DNA of 64,000 nt, from contig OV884011.1 in NCBI GenBank assembly GCA_930367205.1, positions 165,891,226 through 165,955,225 on the forward strand, in the 5' to 3' direction. Below are positions 40,491 to 52,401 of the stretch, piece after piece. Source of the DNA: Acanthosoma haemorrhoidale. Taxonomy: Eukaryota > Arthropoda > Insecta > Hemiptera > Acanthosomatidae. Under the pieces are notes generated by a model that was not told the origin of the DNA, searched no databases, and worked only from the letters and a program-made list of their open reading frames with translations. The number at the start of each line of letters is the position of its first letter. The stretch's first letter is position 1. The position numbers were made by a program, and so were the translations under genes.

Positions 40491-42059
40491 TTAACACTAA
40501 ACATACCATAACTGGTCTTTTGACCGGTGATTGAAAAAGCGCATACAATCTTATCGCTTTTGCGCACTTTACTTCATGACTTTTTCTATTTAATATATTA
40601 TATACACTTAATATTCTATTTTTTTTTATTTGTATTTTGTTTATTTTTAGTAATACTTGTCATATACCTTTATCTACCACAGCCGGTTATTTGACCGGGA
40701 GAAATAAATCATTGCTTTATAAGGTTTTAGGTCCAGAAATTATTATGTAAATGCGTATTTAAAGTATTGTATTCAGTTAGTTGCACATTTCTATAAAGGC
40801 TGTTGCACAGTTAGTTCAATCAAAAATTGGATTGCGTAGTTACTTTGTTCAACTGTGAAAAAAATTCAAAAAGAAAAAAAATTTAGATTGGAAATAGAAT
40901 TTTAGTGTAAAAAAAGGTAACAGAAACTAAAATTATTGGTAAGTAGCTCATGTTTTATTTTGATAGCTTTACTTCATTACTAACCCAGATTATTCTTTAC
41001 CCAGAAAAATGTCGAAACAATCAAGACAGTACAAGTTCTTAGAAGATATAAGGTGAAGAGTTTTCGGAAATTGATGAAGATGAATTTTCTGAAAATGAAG
41101 ATATACTGGTTGGAAATGATAATGAGTTTGAATGGACAGATAATGATGATGAAGAGGAAAATATTTTGAATATATGTCGTGTACAAAAAAGAATAAGATT
41201 ACTCTCAAGTTCTGAAGAAGAGATAGAAAAAAATGAACAGTATGCTGCGATCGATGGATCTGTTTGGAAAGATACAAATAGGTGGTATAACTGGAAGATC
41301 ACCACTTCATAACATTTTTAGGCTAGAAGTAGGCCCAACAAGATATGCAAAACACCATATTATGAAAGGTAAAGTTAGGACTACGTTTTCGTTGATTATT
41401 GATCAATGAATTATGAACCATATAAGAACATGAAATTTCGGTTAGTATCGGACGTTGATAGCAAATACATCATAAATGCACTTCCATATCTAGGAAAACA
41501 TGAAAATAGGCCCTCTTCAGTACCACTCTCTGAATATGTTTTGCTCAAACTCATGGAACCATTTACGGGTTGCGGAAGAACTGTAGTCACAGATAATTTC
41601 TTCACAAGCAAATCCCTAGCAACACAACTGGTAGCAAAAAAAATAGATTAGTTGGAATTATCCGCTCAAATAAAAGGGAATTACCAATAATGGCGAAGCA
41701 AAAGAAAGATGATATGGAACGCTTTTCACCTAAAATTTTCACAACAAATAATTGCACTCCTACAATCTATAAAAGTAAACCAAAAAAAAAAGTACTTTTA
41801 CTTAGTTCCAAACACAAATCTGTAGCAACTGAACCATCAGCATTTGTTCTAGATGTGAAAAATATGTTTGTGGAAAATGTACAATGGAGACACCCTGCAT
41901 ATGTAAAAAATGCGATGAGCAATGAATTAAAAAATTTTAATCTTTGCGTTTGTAATATAAATTGAAAATATTTTGTTTATTTCCTTCCTAAAATCCATAT
42001 TTCAGACATTAAATCAGGAAAGATAACTCATTTGAACGACCATGGTAGGTATGTATTAA
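40491..42059 (+). mobile_element. piggyBac-like element, internally deleted
   Basis: TTAA at 40491-40494 and at 42056-42059 serve as the target duplication. The ends after TTAA (CACTAAACATACC on the left, TACATACCTACC read from the right) are similar inverted termini. Subterminal GGTC/GACC motifs occur at 40511-40528 and 40683-40699, as in several piggyBac families. The internal part is a degenerate transposase. At about 1.57 kb it is shorter than usual autonomous elements. Confidence 0.75.
41009..41965 (+). pseudogene. piggyBac transposase remnant
   Basis: From the ATG at 41009 (MSKQSRQYKFLEDI) a frameshift leads to the acidic N-terminal part (EEFSEIDEDEFSENEDILVG), as usual in piggyBac transposases. 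The core survives in 41406-41651: MKFRLVSDVDSKYIINALPY and RTVVTDNFFTSKSLATQLV, where DNFFTS holds the second catalytic aspartate. Then VGIIRSNKREL and, in 41690-41965, the C-terminal HPAYVKNAMSNELKNFNLCV. The N-terminal half of the core and the segment before the C-terminus are deleted. Stops at 41402 and 41649. Confidence 0.75.
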
Positions 42060-42193
42060 GTACTGGTGTTAATGTGATGTTATTGATTATCAAGTAGGTT
42101 TGGTGTTGTTATCTGTTCAATTATATCGGTATGGAAATAATTATATTGTCCAGTAAGTTGCTTTAATTCTTTGCCTTTGCATTCGTCTAAGTC

Positions 42194-42544
42194 TTAATAT
42201 TTTCTTTGTAATTTTTCATTGGAACTGAGGGTTTCTGATTCATTTTTTATTTTCTCGTCGCAAATTTGTAATTGGCGAGCTAACTTGCTGTTTCTTTCTT
42301 CGTAGCATTCGTCGAATTTATTTTGTAAATCAGATTTAATTTGTGAAATTATTTTGGATTGGCCTTCAATTTGATTTGCCAAGTCCTCTCTCAATCCTGT
42401 TAAGTCGTTATTCATTCTTGTGCTTTGTTCTGTCACATTATTATTTACTTGTAACATTTGTTTCAATTCTGCTATCACAGATGATGAATCGTCTTTCGAC
42501 GGAGATGGGGTCGGGTTTGACCCCCGGCCCCTCAATTGTAACAT
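42194..42544 (-). pseudogene. Gag-like coiled-coil fragment of an LTR element
   Basis: A 116-codon minus-strand frame: MLQLRGRGSNPTPSPSKDDS, then a long heptad-like region (IAELKQMLQVNNNVTEQSTR, QIKSDLQNKFDECYEERNSK). This resembles the N-terminus of gag of some insect gypsy or BEL elements. The rest of the element is missing to the left, where the piggyBac element ends. 42545-42880 to its right may be its leader or LTR. Confidence 0.4.
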
Positions 42545-42889
42545 ATCTCATTTACTATTTTCTTTTTTCAGGCCATCGGTATAGCCAATGATTCTTTTCT
42601 TTATTCTTTAATATATTCAAAATTATTGATCACTTTGAACGGGAGCAACACTCTCACTCAAGACTTGGCGTGAACTAACCTCTTCCCTCTTCAATCCCAC
42701 CTGGCTTACTCTCATTAGCCAAAGGAGCAATCATGTGTTCGGTATTTTAAATTAATCAAATTAAAAATAACAGGTAAGGTAAATTTTTAAAAATCAAAAA
42801 TTCTGAACATCTTAATGTATATTTTAAACAAAAACGGAATCGCTAAAGTATATAATTATATATGCAGTACCTAATATGTACTGTACAGT

Positions 42890-43370
42890 TCACATTCCTA
42901 CAATATGTTACAACAAAATCAGGCTAGGAGCCTCTTATCTCCAAGGAATCCCCCAATGAAGGTGGTGGAGAAGTCGGGGGCAACAAAGTCCCCCACCTCA
43001 ATCTCCGACCATTTCGCTTAGTGGCGAAGATGGAATTTGGTAAATCTTGAAAATATAAGATGACAGACTTTAGGTATATTGATATCATTAGGACAAGATG
43101 AGTTTGAGGTGATGTAGGGGGGAGCGTTGACTATAGTTCTGAGGACATTGGATTGGAATGTTTCAACTTGTTTGAAGTACCCAACAGTTCTAGCCCGTAT
43201 GTCCAAATCAGTTTTGTTTTTATTAGTGCAGTTTATTTTCAAGGGTGAGGTTAGAGTTTCTATTGAGTGAAGTTATCCAAAACGTCTGTTTAAATCTTGT
43301 CTGTTAAGTCTCTTATTAGGGTTCCACTTATGTCTTTTATCCAGATGAAGTCTAGGTATCTAGATATTTA
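42890..43370 (-). mobile_element. Jockey-like LINE 3' fragment, minus strand
   Basis: The frame 43242-43018 encodes VETFQSNVLRTIVNAPPYIT and on to SNSSCPNDINIPKV, the Jockey-group C-terminus, followed on the minus strand by a 3' untranslated region to about 42890. Distinct from but related to family 1. Confidence 0.65.
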
Positions 43371-43499
43371 GATAAGGGAAGGGGTATCCAACTGAAGACG
43401 ATGGTCGTATATCTGACTTACAAATAGTATCTGATTTGCTGTAAACATGTACAAATAAATGTTTAATCTCAGCAACTAGAATAATTATTTCTTTTCTTA

Positions 43500-43735
43500 T
43501 CCGTGCCATGAACCTTTGGAACTCTATTCCCATCGACTGCAGAAGGGAGTTCACCAAAACAAGACTGCAAATGCTACAAAACAAAACACTCCGCCTAGTT
43601 TCAATTACTCCCTGTTTTCTCAACGATTCCCAAATTCGCTAGGAATTAAAAATTCCACCAATACTACAACATATGGAAGATATACTTTAACATTTCTTCA
43701 GCAGAAGTCTTCTTCAACCAGGCCAACCTGTTAAT
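43500..43735 (+). mobile_element. LINE 3' fragment, plus strand arm of inverted pair
   Basis: Encodes RLQMLQNKTLRLVSITPCFL and KIPPILQHMEDILTFLQQKS, a Jockey-type ORF2 end with one frame. It is nearly identical, in reverse, to 44534-44727. Confidence 0.7.
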
Positions 43736-43859
43736 TTTTTTTATATTTTACGCAATCAAACATAGGTTTTGAAGTTCAGAGCAGATGAAGAAGAGGTTGT
43801 CCTCTGTGCAGGTTTACTAATGATTCTCTTTTGACCGATTCAACATAACGGAATAAATG

Positions 43860-43866
43860 GCCCCTC
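43860..43866. repeat. LINE target-site duplication, left (GCCCCTC)
   Basis: Repeated at 44214-44220, immediately beyond the LINE at 43867-44213. Confidence 0.7.
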
Positions 43867-44213
43867 TTTTTTTTTTTTTTTTTTTTTTATTTCAAAACCC
43901 CTTTATTGATCAAAAGTTTTACAATTTACAAATTCTCGATTTACAGTTTTCTCCTCTTACTGCATATCTGCATTCGAAGGAGGGTAGAATTACAATAACA
44001 ATTTTCTATTTGAAGTTAAAATTACAAATCACTGGGTACAGGACTAGGTAATGGGGCTCACCTTCAGATTACAATGTGGGAACTACAAACTAAAACTTAA
44101 AACTAGAACCTAAGACTAAAGCGTTCCAGCTGCGACAGCGTCCTGCCATCGATGGGGGAACGGAGCGGGGGCTATAGTGTTAAACACCAGGTTTGTCAAG
44201 TATTGCAGGAAGT
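43867..44213 (-). mobile_element. LINE family 2, 5' truncated 3' end, minus strand
   Basis: Begins with a poly-T run (the poly-A tail of the minus strand), then the family 2 3' untranslated region (GGGGCTCACCTTC near 44055) and the last bases of ORF2 (similar to 16690-16870). Flanked by GCCCCTC on both sides, so a complete 347-bp insertion. Confidence 0.85.
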
Positions 44214-44216
44214 GCC

Positions 44217-44220
<4 letters not shown>
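44214..44220. repeat. LINE target-site duplication, right (GCCCCTC)
   Basis: Matches 43860-43866. Confidence 0.7.
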
Positions 44221-44255
<35 letters not shown>

Positions 44256-44800
44256 ATCAGCAGCTATTTATTGGTCATTCCCCACCACATACATGTGTTT
44301 TTTTCCCCTCACCCTTTCATAGTGACCTATCCTCACATCTAAGGTCATAAACATACATATTGCAGATTTTGATCTAACTGTGCATTATTTTTAAAAAGAA
44401 ATTGAAATATCGTTATGGCATATATAATATTTGACTAATACAACAGGATTTTACACAAATGGTATACAAGGAAAATAAAATACGTTATTGGTGTTGTTGA
44501 CACATTATTTGTTTGAGTATCTGTCTGCTAGTTAGGTTGGCCTGGTTGAAGAAGACTTCTGCTGAAGAAATGTTAAAGTATATCTTCCATATGTTGTAAT
44601 ATTGGCGGAATTTTTAATTCCTAGCGAATTTGGGAATCGTTGAGAAAACAGGGAGTAATTGAAACTAGGGGGAGTGTTTTGTTTTGTAGCATTTGCAGTC
44701 TTGTTCTGGTGAACTCCCTTCTGCAGTGGATAGTTTAGTGAAAGGCATCGGAAATATGAGTGTCTTGTGTTAGTGATGTATCTCTGTTGATTAGTGGTTT
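44221..44800 (-). mobile_element. Jockey-like LINE 3' end with poly-A tail, minus strand
   Basis: Poly-T at 44221-44253 is its tail, followed by about 280 bases of 3' untranslated region and then the ORF2 C-terminus on the minus strand, the same as the plus-strand fragment at 43536-43729. The upstream part fades at about 44800. Confidence 0.7.
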
Positions 44801-47800
44801 AAGTGGTTTTAAGCTTGTATTAGCTGCTTGCAGTTTGTAGTTAGGTGTAGTCTCCATATAAGTCATGTTTCCAAATACACTCCAAGGTAGCCAACACTCC
44901 GATGATAAGTGATTAGGTAGATTTATTTGCCGTCAATATATATTCGATGTATGTGTAGCGTGAATCATTTCACACTTCGCACCTGTATAAATGTTTATCG
45001 ACCTGTAAATTTTGTTATCGATTAATGCGATTTATTTGATTAACGCTTAGAATCGGATATGTTTAGCTTTTTGTATTGGTACACATCGCCGTGTGAGCAA
45101 ATGTATAAAATCTGCAACATTCTACAAAAATAAATTTTCAACAATTTAAATCGCATTTTAATTATAGCTAGCCGTTTTGTTGTTGTTTTTGTGCAATATT
45201 TTAGATGGTGACTTTTTGTGATAGAGGTGGTTTAATAGATATTTGTAATTGAGTATTTTTAATGGAAAATAGAAAGATTTTGTTTACAATCCCTTACTTA
45301 ATAAGAATTCAAGAAACCCTCATGGAATCCAATAAGCATTTGTATATTGTTTTTTTTTCTTTCTTCATTTCCTTTATATACAGATATATTAAATTATGTA
45401 TATATATTTTAAAAATAGTAAAATGGCAAAATATTAAACAAAATTTTAGTTTTATTTCATTTTAAATTAAGAACAATTGTACAGAGCTACCGATCCTGGC
45501 ATTAACTAGCTATTTTCATTCAATTAGAATTATTATCACATATTTAATTAGCTACAAATCAGAATTTAATTTATATCAAATTGATTTTTATTTTATTTTT
45601 TGTTTTCATTATCATGTTGATCTCCACTTTTTATTTTATTTATCTAGTTTTATTTTTTAATTTTATTTAATGTTTTTTTAGAACTTTGACTTTTAATATT
45701 TCTGGTTAGACAGTTTATTATTAACTATATTCCTTCAGGTCATTGTTTTTGAACCATTAGGCGAGATTAAATTTAGTTTTTTCATTGAGTAAATATTTTT
45801 TGATTGGGGGAGAACAATGTGTACTTGTTAATAAGGCCCACCTGCATTGCTGCACCGGTATCAGGAACCCTCTCAGAACCACTAAAAGGTGGTCCAGCAT
45901 AATGGGATAATCCCTTTTCTTTGAATACCGTGTTTTTTTTTAACAATGCTATATATTAAATTTGTGTTAAAAGAGCCATTAGAGGTGGTAAAATAAAAAT
46001 AATTTTTAGAGATATTCCAAAAAAAATGTTTCAGAAGCCAACAATATAAATCTGGCATTTAATCACGTTCGAGCCCATATTCCTGTTGTATCTATTTATT
46101 TTTATCAGTTGACAAGACAATTTTTGGTGAATAGGGTAGTTTAATAAATACATTGAGGTATTGGGAGTAAATTTGTTTATCTCATTTTATGTCGCATAGG
46201 CTCATTACTTACAGCTGCCGTACGCCAGAGTGGCTCTAAACTAAAATACAATTAAAATGTAAAAATATCCGCTTACTTATATATTTTCATAATCATATCA
46301 TCGTGCACAACAATTTTTACTAAATCATTGTTGCTAATCTTACAATTTTCAATTGAGTGGGCTATCTTAAATATAAAGTCAATGGCACTGGTATAATGTT
46401 GCGCTTACAACTAGGTGAGTTTGTTTTTATTCTGAGAAATTTATTGTGTATTCTCTGCAGTTCAAGAGAGTTATTAGTTGGCAATACATTGGTTATATGT
46501 TATCAGCAGTTCAGATGTTTTTCAATGGATGTTGGTTGCTCTTTGCTCAAATAGAATTTATGCGATTTGTAAAGTTTAACAATTTAAATTTTTGATCAAA
46601 ATTACCCAGTAATTTTTCCCCTCCTCTCAGTGATGTTCTTTCACTTTCTGCGCCTTCATTAGGTTTCTATACCTTTCAAAATTGTTTTTACTTTTAGTAT
46701 TTCGGTTTTTACCGTAGTTTTGGACAATAGCCTTCTGGTAGGTAGAAGTAGGCCAGAGCGATGGAGGAGAGGGGGAAAGGTGGTGGGGGCCGACTGACAC
46801 TCTCCAACTCGCAGTCTGCCAGTGTCCACTTCCAGTCGTTCGTTGTTGCTCTTCAACGTCTCTATAGCATACATATTGTGACAGTTCCTGATTACATTAT
46901 TATTGTATCCTCGACTGTAGTTTATGTATTCAGTGTCCGGATCTATTCTAAGCGGCTTCACGGAAGGATAACAGATCAAAAGGTAACGTTCTTACATAAA
47001 ACTATATACATATATTTATATACTAACACCAAATAGATAAATCTGGGCGTTGACTTGTAAAGGATATTATATTTCTCTCTGTTTAGATTCGTATCCGCAA
47101 TATTCAAACTGTTCACAAATATCGTTCAGGCGGTCGGTGTCGAAGCGCAGAGGTTTTAAAAACTAAATGTGACAGTAAGAACTCGCTGCGAAATTTCATA
47201 ATGGAATTTTCCCGTTTTCGCTGTTTTCTCGTGATGGCTACAGGTCAGTGCCCAGAGCTTAAGCTTAAGCTACTGGAATTGTACCGTCTACAGGGCATAG
47301 CATCTCTTCCTTCACCACCGTTAACATTACTCGCTCCTTTGCATGTTCGATAGAGGTTTATACACCCGTGATTCTGATAACGTTTATCGCAATTGAGTTA
47401 AATACTCAATACACGGATCGTTGAACTACCATTTTGTTTTCATTTAAAAAAAACAAAAACACATTGAAAGTGAAGGAAAAGGTCCGGTGACGAGTAACTC
47501 GGATTTTTTTACCACCACAAATACTTCATATTTTTATTTGTTTAATCATTTCGATCATTTAAAATCCTCTTTGGAATAAATGATTAAAGTTGTAAAAAAC
47601 TTGAATATTGTATTATATTTTGAATATACTTCATATGTATGTGTCAATCGTGTTACTAACAGCCTCATTGAAGGATTTTAAAAACATTATTTTTATGCTA
47701 TGTAACGTTTTTTTTATGCTTTTTGTAGTTAGGTAATCGCACGATGAGTAAGATTTGATGTATCAACTAGTAGAATTGTTTTTTTTTTTCTGTAAACTAA

Positions 47801-48700
47801 ACACTGCTGTAAAACCGGATAGCAGTGAAATTATTTCGCCCAAATGATACGAGTCCCATTGTAGGGAGGGAAGTGCCTACCGACCTTGGGTGTAATTAGT
47901 TTAAGCAGGAATACAGCTATTTCTAAACATTCATAATCTTATTATTTGGGACATCCTCTATTAGTAATAACAGAATACTATTTTTGTAAGCTAACTTTAT
48001 TTTGAAGTTTAGAAGAACCATATATCGAGTTTAAAATACTCTTAATCCAATGGCATGCCGTATTTTAAAGTAACTAACTGTATTAGTAAACATTGTTTAA
48101 GAAGCGTGCAACCTTCATATAATCCTTTGAAGATCACACAATTCACATTGCTGATCTAAAAACAAATAATTACATATTTTGATTAACTGCTTCGCCATTT
48201 ATTTCATCATTTAAATGATTCACTTTTTACAGTAATTTTTAACTAATCTATCATTCACTAATCATTTTTAAAAATTAAAATAGTGAAAAAGAGCTAAGCC
48301 CGTTCCATTAATACGTAACATTTCGCATGTCCAACCTCAGAAGGCTTATTATATTTTAAGTTAACATTTTTTTCCCAAGGCTAAAGGGGATTTCAAATAC
48401 GTTCTAAGGGTTTAATTATGTTTTATTATTAATTTTTTATAATTTGTTTTAATTACTGAATAGGTTATCTGTTCAATGATCGAGATGGCTCAGCAAGTAA
48501 AATTATTTGTCAATAACGCTCTATATAGGTTTTTCATTATTATTTCGAGGTCTTTTGTTTCTTCAATTTATACGACCTTAATTTATTTTAAATGTATTTA
48601 TTATATAATTACTTGTCTTGCATGACAGAAAAGGATGTATTGTTATTTGATATATGCATTTTTAAATGTACAGTTTCGTTTATTTTGAGGCTGCTGATCC
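44801..48700. other. Gene-poor AT-rich DNA
   Basis: No convincing gene. A small ATG-donor pair is at 47201-47243 (MEFSRFRCFLVMAT then ACAG|GTCAGT), and a GC-rich stretch at 46740-46980 ends AAAAG|GTAACG. Either could be a first exon but evidence is thin. Confidence 0.35.
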
Positions 48701-48960
48701 AAGGATCAGATAGTTAATAGCTACGCCTAAAGCGTGTTTGGGTTCGATCCGAGGATGTAACGTAAGACCCGACAGGGTTATGTTTACAACCTGCTGGTTT
48801 GCCAGACTAAATCAAAGGCCTCTGTTCAAACGGGGCAGATGGTCAAGCCAGCTGGCCTCATCATGGCTTGTTCCAGGTAGACACAGGGTGGTTCTTTTTT
48901 TATCTTTCTTAGATCATCAGTTCTGGATCAGAAAATCACCCCCAGAGCCTGGAATCTTAG
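48700..48960 (+). repeat. Possible tRNA-derived SINE trace
   Basis: GGTTCGATCC at 48741-48750 fits a Pol III B box. No good A box is found at the right distance. The GC-richer body continues to about 48960. Confidence 0.25.
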
Positions 48961-49010
48961 GCCTTAGGTCGGCTAACCTTATTTCATTCGTCTGCTTATT
49001 AAATATGAAT

Positions 49011-49743
49011 GGTGTCCCAGAATTAACGGAAGATTTGATTTAAATAGAAAACACAGTTTTTAGTATTTTTGTTGTTATTTTTTTATTGAATTATAAAGTA
49101 AATAGGATAGGGTTATTTATGGAATAACACATTGGGCAAATGGCCTCCACGACTTTGCTGGCTCTTTTGTTGAAATTTTTCATGACCATTTGGCATAAAT
49201 GTGGTTGAATTTTGTTGATGCAGCGTTGAATTTCCTCTTTTAATGCACGGATGGATGTGGGCTTGTTGACATACACCTTTGACTTGAAATAACCCCATAA
49301 AAAGAAATCTAAAGGTGTTAAATCACACGATCTAGGGGGCCAATTCTGATCACCGAAACGAGTGAGTACACGACCTGGAAATGTCTCATTCAGTATACAT
49401 GCAGTTTCATGGGCTGTATGGCATGTGACACCATCTTGTTGAAACCACATATTGGCCACATCAATATCATCCAATTTCGGCACAAAGAACTGTGTTTACG
49501 ACGCCGAATTGATGTTCCACTATTCCGACCATATTTTGTATGAAGTTTTCGAACTGCGGCCGCCAAACTTTCATTATTTTTGAGATAATGTTCAACAATA
49601 AAGACACGTTGTTGTATCGTGTAACGCTCCATTTTTACTAACCCTAAACTGTCAGCTGTCAAATTGTTTTTTTTTAGGGTTGCCAGCACTTTACTGCATA
49701 AATGGCGGCAAATTCAAATCTTGTGTTAATTCTGGGATACCCT
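49011..49743 (-). mobile_element. mariner/Tc1-type element, internally deleted, minus strand
   Basis: Terminal inverted repeats of about 28 bp: GGTGTCCCAGAATTAACGG at 49011 and, reversed, GGGTATCCCAGAATTAACAC ending at 49743. The transposase is on the minus strand with a large central deletion. The same family is at 52402-53266 in the opposite orientation. Confidence 0.85.
49091..49632 (-). pseudogene. mariner-type transposase remnant (first aspartate deleted)
   Basis: The start at 49632 gives MERYTIQQRVFIVEHYLKNN, the helix-turn-helix N-terminus. After KYGRNS the sequence jumps to GTSIRRR and then, across a second junction and a frame change, to DDIDVANMWFQQDGVTCHTA and RSCDLTPLDFFLWGYFKSKV. 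The second and third catalytic aspartates are 36 residues apart (QQDG to CDLT). The whole region with the first aspartate is missing, so no active enzyme is possible. Confidence 0.85.
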
Positions 49744-50115
49744 TTACATCTATAATTCCTCTAAGATGAGAGATTTCATTATTTATTTTTTTTACAATTT
49801 CTAGAAACAACTTTTAATTATTTGTTCGTTATTTCTTTCCGTTAATGTTTTTCAGAGTAAAAAAAAAAATAAGTACGATTACATTTGAGTAAAAGTTATA
49901 TTTGGTGACCATTAATATAAGTTCGCTATTTTTGAAGAGGTAGTTATTATTATCAATTATTTAACAGCTAAAGGAAACATGTACTGGCAGGATCGGGACT
50001 TGAACCTTACAGGCACTCCAAGATGATTCATATTGGGGATATCGTCGGTATAAAAGAGGTTCTGGTGGTGCCACGCTATTTTTCTCTTTGGCCGTTAGTT
50101 ATTTATAATGAATAA
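49744..50115. other. No gene seen; weak SINE-like trace
   Basis: A B-box-like GGTTCAAGTCCC on the minus strand (49995-50006) hints at a decayed SINE. No coding frame. Confidence 0.3.
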
Positions 50116-50123
50116 AAATAGCG

Positions 50124-50196
50124 CCAGTACCAGGATTCGAACCCTGGCCCATTTGATTACCGTTCAAATGCGCTTACCAACTAAGCTACTCCTGCT
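50124..50196 (-). repeat. tRNA-like sequence (SINE head or tRNA pseudogene)
   Basis: On the minus strand it has an A box (TAGCTTAGTTGG, 50188-50177) and a B box (GGTTCGAATCC, 50143-50133). D and anticodon arms fold (CATTTGA/TCAAATG), but the acceptor arms pair badly, the T arm is irregular and loop position 33 is C. It is therefore not a sound tRNA gene. Best seen as a SINE head. Confidence 0.5.
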
Positions 50197-50229
50197 GAAT
50201 ACGAGCTGTCAGCTGTCTTGGATAACCTT

Positions 50230-52034
50230 TTTTTTACACTCTGAAAACATGTTCGATTACATACTGAAATTGATTATATTTGTTATTATTATTTGACATA
50301 ACTTTCAGTTTTTTTAATAGTCACATGTAGTAGGATTATCAAAAAAAAAAAAAAAAAATCCCTAATTCAGAAATATGTTTTGAGTAGAACAAAGGATAGT
50401 ATCAGAAGCGTGTGTAGCGGGACACGCGGCCCAACCTCCCGCCGAAACAGGTTTTCCCGCCTAATCTCTCCCGGCCTCTAGCAGTTTAATTTTTAAATAG
50501 CAATTTGACTGCATAATGTATGAGTGTCTGGGGGTAACTCAGGTAGCAGGCCGGCATTCCGATCTCGCGTCCTCTTCTTTTTCATCAGTTTCTTTGTCCC
50601 CGGATTATCGCTCCGGCGCTATCTCCAACTCTGTAGGGATTATTATCATTGCTTGATAATAGACCGTAAGATGATTTAGACGGTCCATTCTGGGAAGTAG
50701 GGTTAATTATTGCGCGTACTCGGTAGGAAATAAACATTCTCAAGGATGGCCATGGCCAGTTGACGTCCGTTTGTTCATTTGAAAAAGGGTACCTGACTCT
50801 TCACTCGGTCGAGAGAAAACAGCAATCCCTTCGTGAGCATGAATGGATCCTATTTTTCACCTTCTCTTGCCTAATCACTGTTGAAATATTGTAGCCCAGG
50901 CTACATAACTATTCAGGAAGTTAATGTTTTAATTTGGAATAATTATAAAATCAATTAATATATTTATTTGTACCAATTCTTTAGTATTTTAAAGAAAGGA
51001 TAAAAAATATATAATTGAAAAAAAAAAAAGTAATACTTTATAAGTATTGATACTTGCTTGGCTGGCCTAGATGGAATTAGGCTGCCCAAGAAGATAATTG
51101 CAGATATGAATTCAGGTATTCCTGGCAAAGCATGGTACTCTCGGAACTAGCCGGAGTATTTTAGTTTTTACTACTGAAGCAAACAAGTATTGAAGCATTG
51201 TTGTTGATAGACTTGTTTATGCAGTGCGATACCAGGACAGTACGAGTGTTTTGTAAAGTAATGTTGAGCTAAATGTTGTTGCAGGCTTATGTTAGCTTAT
51301 TCAGGTAGCACAATTGTCTTTCTCTGCGCTCACCAATGGTTGCCATAATCTGAAATTTTAAATAAATACTCAACCCGAATATATAATAAGCTGGATTACC
51401 CGGCATTCAGCTCAGAAGCTGCCCCCCCCCCATTATTAAGGACGCATTAAATATAGTAAAGATAAAATAAATTGTAAGACATTCCAAAATTATGCCTGAG
51501 CTGATCCAACAGTTTTTTTTTTGTGATTATTTTAGCTTCAAAGCAATATTCAATGACGAGTCATAATTTGGAATTTCGGGTTTGGTCGATAGAAGGATTT
51601 TAGATTATCAACGAATTTAGTAATGACCCATGTTTCGACATACTTAGTATGTCTGCATCAGGTGTGAGACTGCTCAACACGTTTGGAGAACCAATATCAA
51701 TCAAATATCAGGTCTAACGCAGCCGCACACAGTAAGCGTCCATTAACAACTTGATAACAAAGAGAATGACTTTTTATTCACTAAGTGCTGTTTCCTAGCT
51801 ATATTAAGTTGCCACATAAAACATTCTTAACAATCTTGCTACAATGCACAGTAAAATAACGATCTGATTCCTTGAGTATCAATATTTTTTTATTTCTTAA
51901 CCTCTAAGTTTAAATATTTAAAAAAATTAAATCTATGCAATTTGATGTTAGTTAAGCTGCAGATGGCTCCTTTTACAGCAATGCAATGCATTTTAAGCAG
52001 TTTCTGTTTACATTACATTTCTGATTACAGTTAA
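50230..52034. other. No gene seen
   Basis: AT-rich with poly-A (50341-50358) and poly-C (51422-51430) runs. 50400-50850 is GC-richer but not coding. Confidence 0.4.
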
Positions 52035-52401
52035 AAATTATTATTATGAAGATGCTCTACCTTCGGACTACATATCGGTACTTAAAACTAATCTTACAAA
52101 CTAACTTAATCCTAGAGCGTTCGTTCCCACCTTGGCTGCCTTCTGCCATCGATGGGTGATATGGTGTTAAACACGGGGTTTGTTAGGTGTGATATGTCTA
52201 CGGCAAATGAACTCATCTACCGAAGGCAGCTCCAAATCTTTGTGGTGCTCACTGTTTCTCAGCTGCTAGAATCGTCTGACGCTTTCATGAGTATCCCGTT
52301 TTGAAACTGTTTGAGTCGCTTCCGTCAGATGACTAAAAAGCACTGCACCGTACAGCAATGAGTATGCTCTTGTAAATCATAAGCTTGAGGCGTAGAGACA
52401 A
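52035..52401 (-). mobile_element. LINE family 2 3' fragment, minus strand
   Basis: Reversed, it encodes LRLKLMIYKS, then LPSVDEFICRRHI, and the GTGTTTAACACCATA segment also found at 16690-16710 and 44170-44190. It ends where the second mariner copy is inserted. Confidence 0.75.

Noticed and set aside
50124..50196. Functional tRNA gene
   Set aside because: Acceptor arms do not pair, the T arm is irregular and loop position 33 is C, so it is treated as a SINE head or pseudogene.
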